DNA of 64,000 nt, from assembly GCA_037045055.1 (NCBI GenBank), contig JBAOHJ010000001.1:744001-808000 (forward strand). Direction: 5' to 3'. The notes beneath the pieces are model-generated. The model saw nothing but the letters and a program-made list of their open reading frames with translations. It made no database searches and was not told where the DNA came from. Made by a program: the position numbers and the translations under genes. Origin of the DNA: Phosphoribacter sp037045055. GTDB lineage: Bacteria; Actinomycetota; Actinomycetes; Actinomycetales; Dermatophilaceae. Position 1 is the first letter of the stretch; each line of letters begins with the position of its first letter. Positions 61,424-64,000 of the stretch are shown one piece after another.

Positions 61424-61816
61424 TCAGGCGGCCGCGTCGCAGACGGCGGCGACGATCTCGGGGTAGCGGTCGAACGCCGGCTGCAGCAGCGGCACGAACT
61501 CGATGACCTTCGCCACGCTGCCGCGGATGCGGATCTTGCGGGTGGCCAAGGCGATCGGCATGAGCAGTCGGCCCGACCAGAGCGCGTCGGCGGTCGCGCA
61601 GGACATCGCGATGGTCAGCGACGGCTGCCGGGGTGCCTCGTCGACGACGACACCCGAGGCGTCGACGAACACGGTGAGCTCCGGGTCGGTGTGGCGGAAC
61701 AGGACGGACAGGCCCTCGGATTCGAAGGTCGAGGCGAAGGTCGGGTCCTCCAGGAGGATCTCGAACAGCCGGGTGAAGACCGTGGCGGCCTGGTCCTTGG
61801 TGACGAACGGGGACAT
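61424..61816 (-). CDS. SCP2 sterol-transfer-like lipid-binding protein
   Basis: 130 residues from the ATG at 61816, behind AGGAGCC. Pattern FTRLFEILLEDPTF, TDPELTVFVDASGVVVD, ATADALWSGRLLMPIALATRKIRIRGSVAKVIEFVPLLQ fits the SCP2 fold, a small tunnel-like domain that binds acyl chains or acyl-CoA. The segment KIRIRGSVAKVIEFVPL is the usual C-terminal SCP2 pattern. It is the first gene of the minus-strand operon, 72 bp ahead of the acyl-CoA dehydrogenase, and could carry its substrate. One CGGCATAC octamer lies in that gap. Confidence 0.75.
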   Translation of the reverse strand: MSPFVTKDQAATVFTRLFEILLEDPTFASTFESEGLSVLFRHTDPELTVFVDASGVVVDEAPRQPSLTIAMSCATADALWSGRLLMPIALATRKIRIRGSVAKVIEFVPLLQPAFDRYPEIVAAVCDAAA

Positions 61817-61880
61817 CGTGGCTCCTGGGCTCGGCGCGTGGCGTCGGACACCGGAGAAGAGCGTCCGGGTCGGTCGCGGT

Positions 61881-61914
61881 GATACCTGCCCGGACCAGGC
61901 AATCCGGATGTATC
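61881..61914. promoter_or_regulatory. Possible operator or promoter region between the SCP2 and SnoaL genes
   Basis: An inverted pentamer pair, GATAC at 61881-61885 and GTATC at 61910-61914, flanks a less GC-rich stretch in the 169-bp divergent gap. It could be a regulator site or simply two opposed -10-like sequences. Weak evidence. Confidence 0.2.
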
Positions 61915-61985
61915 TCGCCGGGGCCCAGGGCCTCCTCTGCCCGAGATGCCCGTCGCCCGACCGCGATGCACGCCGAGGAGCAGCC

Positions 61986-62555
61986 GTGACCACGAGCGCC
62001 CAAGCCGCCGCCGATCTGGACGAGTTCGGCCTGTCCGCAGGGCTGCTGGCCCACGAGCGGGCCAACCTGGCGACGATCGAGCGGGTGTTCCCGCTGTGGA
62101 ACGCCGGCGACGTCGAGGCCATCGTGGCCCACTACGCCGACGACATCGTCTGGCGGAACGTGGCCATGGGCCAGGTGCTTCGCGGCAAGGCCGCCGTCCG
62201 CGGTTTCCTCACCGAGCTCTTCGTGGCGATCCCCGACCTCACCATCGAGGTGAGCATGCGGGTGCCACGCGGGGTCTACGTCGCCGAGGAGTACGTCATC
62301 CGGGGGACGCACCTGGGACCGATGTTCGGGCTGCCGGCTACCGGGCGGGCCCTGGAGATCCCCGCGGTGAGCATGCTGCGGATGGACTCCGGCGTGCTCG
62401 TCGAGGATCACTTCTACTTCGACTCCGGCACGGTGATGCGCCAGATGGGGTTCATGCCCGCGACGACGGCCGCGACGTCGACGGTCGGGTCGGTGGTGCT
62501 CGGTGCCGTGGCGGCGGCCCGACGCCGGGGATCGCGACGCCGCGCGTCCCGGTGA
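61986..62555 (+). CDS. SnoaL-like polyketide-cyclase family protein with C-terminal hydrophobic-basic tail
   Basis: 189 residues from the GTG at 61986, preceded by GAGGAG. The NTF2-like core runs from about 25 to 155: VFPLWNAGDVEAIVAHYADDIVWRN, RGKAAVRGFLTELFVAIPDL, RGTHLGPMFGLPATGRAL and VEDHFYFDSGTVMRQMG, which match SnoaL-like ester cyclases and related small-molecule enzymes. The last 30 residues are a short hydrophobic stretch (VGSVVLGAVAAA) followed by an Arg-rich end, unusual for this family and suggestive of a membrane tail. It is divergent from the SCP2 operon, so a shared regulation is possible. Confidence 0.8.
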   Translation: MTTSAQAAADLDEFGLSAGLLAHERANLATIERVFPLWNAGDVEAIVAHYADDIVWRNVAMGQVLRGKAAVRGFLTELFVAIPDLTIEVSMRVPRGVYVAEEYVIRGTHLGPMFGLPATGRALEIPAVSMLRMDSGVLVEDHFYFDSGTVMRQMGFMPATTAATSTVGSVVLGAVAAARRRGSRRRASR

Positions 62556-62610
62556 TCCGGGCCGGCACTCGCCGCCGCTGACCTCGCCCAGCCGGCCCGA
62601 TCCGCTCGCC

Positions 62611-62616
62611 TAGGAT
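62611..62616 (+). promoter_or_regulatory. Putative -10 element of the CtpE-like ATPase gene
   Basis: TAGGAT ending 7 nt before the ATG at 62624; leaderless arrangement. Confidence 0.45.
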
Positions 62617-62623
62617 CGGGGAC

Positions 62624-64000
62624 ATGCAGCCCGACTCCCGCGGCCTCACCTCCGCGCAGGTGGCCGAGCGCGAGCGGACCGGGCGCACCAACGACCTGCC
62701 CCCGACCAGCGGCCGGACCACCTGGGACATCGTCCGGGCCAACGTCTTCACCCGGATCAACGCCATCCTCGGCATCCTGCTGGCGATCGTGCTCACCACC
62801 GGCTCGCTCATCAATGCGGCCTTCGGACTGCTCATCGTCGCCAACAGTGCGGTGGGCATCGTCCAGGAGCTGCGCGCCAAGCGCACCTTGGACAACCTCG
62901 CGGTGGTCGGCGAGGCCAAGCCGCGGGTGCGCCGGGACGGCCGGCCGGTGTCGCTGGCCCGCACCGAGGTCGTCCAGGACGACGTCATCGAGATCGGCCC
63001 GGGGGACCAGCTCATCGTCGACGGCGAGGTGCTGCAGGCGCGGTCCCTGCAGGTCGACGAGTCGCTGCTCACCGGCGAGGCGGACGCGATCGACAAGGAG
63101 CCGGGCGACCCCGTGATGAGCGGCAGCTTCGTCGTCGCCGGCTCGGGCGCCTACCGCGCCACCAAGGTGGGCCGCGAGGCGTATGCCGCGCGGCTGGTCG
63201 CCGAGGCCGCGAAGTTCACCCTGGTCGGCTCGGAGCTACGCAGCGGCATCGACAGGATCCTCGGGGTGGTCTCCTGGCTGCTGGCCCCGGTGGGGCTGCT
63301 GACCATCTGGACCCAGCTGTTCGTCGTCGACAGCGGGTGGCGCGACGGGATCCTCGGCATGGTCGGCGCCTTGGTGCCCATGGTCCCGGAGGGTCTGGTG
63401 CTCATGACGTCGGTGGCCTTCGCGGTCGGGGTGATCCGGCTCGGTCGCCGGCAGTGCCTGGTGCAGGAGCTGCCGGCCATCGAGGGGTTGGCCCGGGTGG
63501 ACGTGGTGTGCGCCGACAAGACCGGGACCCTCACCGAGAACGGCATGCGCCTGGCCGAGGTGATCGCCCTGGACGAGGCCGGTATGCCGTCCGGCCCGGC
63601 CGGTGCGGACCTCACCGAGGTGCTCGCCCAGCTGGCGGCGACCGACGAGAACCCCAACGCGAGCATCCAGGCGATCGCCGAGCACGTCCCCGCGGCGACC
63701 GACCGGTGGGTCGAGAGCGGCCACGCCCCGTTCACCTCCTCGCGCAAGTGGTCCGGCTCGACGTTCGACGGACACGGCAGCTGGCTGCTCGGCGCCCCCG
63801 ACGTGCTGGCGCCCGCCGACTCGGCCGCCGCGGCCGCGGCGCAGGCCCAGGGGTCCACCGGCCTGCGTGTGCTGCTGCTCGCCTCCGGGACCGCGCCGGT
63901 GGACCGACCGGCAGCGACCGAGGGCCTCACCCCCCGCGCCCTGGTGGTGCTCGAGCAACGGGTCCGTCCCGACGCCCGGGACACCCTGGAGTACTTCGCG
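62624..64000 (+). CDS. ctpE: P-type cation ATPase, CtpE-like (3' end beyond the window)
   Basis: The first 459 codons are present and the frame is open to the window end. It closely follows the CtpE pattern: NDLPPTSGRT near the start, NVFTRINAILGILLAIVL (first membrane segments), DESLLTGEAD in the actuator domain, GALVPMVPEGLVLMTS (membrane segment 4 with the PEGL ion-site motif), and the phosphorylation site DKTGTLTENGM. CtpE of mycobacteria is a calcium-transporting ATPase needed for envelope integrity. The C-terminal HAD hinge and last membrane segments are not in this window. Confidence 0.93.
   Translation, partial: MQPDSRGLTSAQVAERERTGRTNDLPPTSGRTTWDIVRANVFTRINAILGILLAIVLTTGSLINAAFGLLIVANSAVGIVQELRAKRTLDNLAVVGEAKPRVRRDGRPVSLARTEVVQDDVIEIGPGDQLIVDGEVLQARSLQVDESLLTGEADAIDKEPGDPVMSGSFVVAGSGAYRATKVGREAYAARLVAEAAKFTLVGSELRSGIDRILGVVSWLLAPVGLLTIWTQLFVVDSGWRDGILGMVGALVPMVPEGLVLMTSVAFAVGVIRLGRRQCLVQELPAIEGLARVDVVCADKTGTLTENGMRLAEVIALDEAGMPSGPAGADLTEVLAQLAATDENPNASIQAIAEHVPAATDRWVESGHAPFTSSRKWSGSTFDGHGSWLLGAPDVLAPADSAAAAAAQAQGSTGLRVLLLASGTAPVDRPAATEGLTPRALVVLEQRVRPDARDTLEYFA

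Overview
The window is a gene-dense (about 90% or more coding), very GC-rich stretch of an actinobacterial chromosome. Strongly G/C-biased third codon positions, many GTG starts, runs of 4-bp gene overlaps, a GlgE-type glycogen cluster, an actinobacterial-type LigA, a CtpE-like P-type ATPase and the PlsB/HAD-PlsC/WS-DGAT block all fit an actinomycete. The overall style suggests Micrococcales (Intrasporangiaceae/Dermatophilaceae-like), which is inference. I see no rRNA, tRNA, insertion sequence, phage gene or CRISPR array. No stretch over about 300 bp lacks a gene.

Layout. 1-3.6 kb (minus): a DUF1028 protein cut by the window edge, ilvD, a histidine phosphatase and a D-2-hydroxyacid dehydrogenase. 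3.6-5.5 kb (plus): a sugar-dehydrogenase-like lipoprotein and a DUF937 protein. 5.5-11.4 kb (minus): a glycerolipid operon plsB, HAD-plsC, gpsA, WS/DGAT. 11.5-17.4 kb: a DMT-type membrane protein, then two head-to-head PIG-V-like glycosyltransferase genes. The left copy carries an in-frame TAA. The right copy leads a tightly overlapping operon with a GT2, a YdjC/NaxD-type deacetylase and a methyltransferase. 17.4-25 kb (minus): tesB, gatC-gatA-gatB and ligA. 25-33 kb: an L,D-transpeptidase lipoprotein, the cysteine desulfurase-mnmA-MetE-like operon, a HAD hydrolase, a GNAT acetyltransferase and etfBA. 33-36.6 kb (plus): the ATP-grasp / alpha-E / transglutaminase cassette. 36.7-38.3 kb (minus): YbjN, enoyl-CoA hydratase and a stand-alone YqfO-like domain. 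38.4-52.6 kb: glycogen metabolism (glgX, glgP, glgE, treS, a maltokinase-GlgB fusion, pgm). 52.6-61.8 kb (minus): a poorly understood operon of an SCP2-like protein, acyl-CoA dehydrogenase, a possible LuxI/FeeM-like acyltransferase, a VWA/solute-binding hybrid, a ThiF-type E1 and an MMPL exporter, followed by a CrtI-like oxidoreductase. 62-64 kb (plus): a SnoaL-like protein and the first part of a CtpE-like ATPase.

Three things stand out. First, the octamer GTATGCCG (or its complement CGGCATAC) occurs at least 53 times, balanced between strands, in several reading frames, and drags in otherwise rare codons. That points to selection on the DNA rather than on the proteins. Second, the 52.6-61.8 kb operon has the parts list of an uncharacterised acyl-product pathway with its own activation, transfer and export steps. 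Third, the 13.8-17.4 kb operon matches the logic of polyprenyl-phosphate amino-sugar modification of a surface polymer (GT2 charging, YdjC-type deacetylation, GT-C transfer). Many genes also begin 5-8 nt after a TANNNT-like hexamer, the pattern of leaderless transcription.
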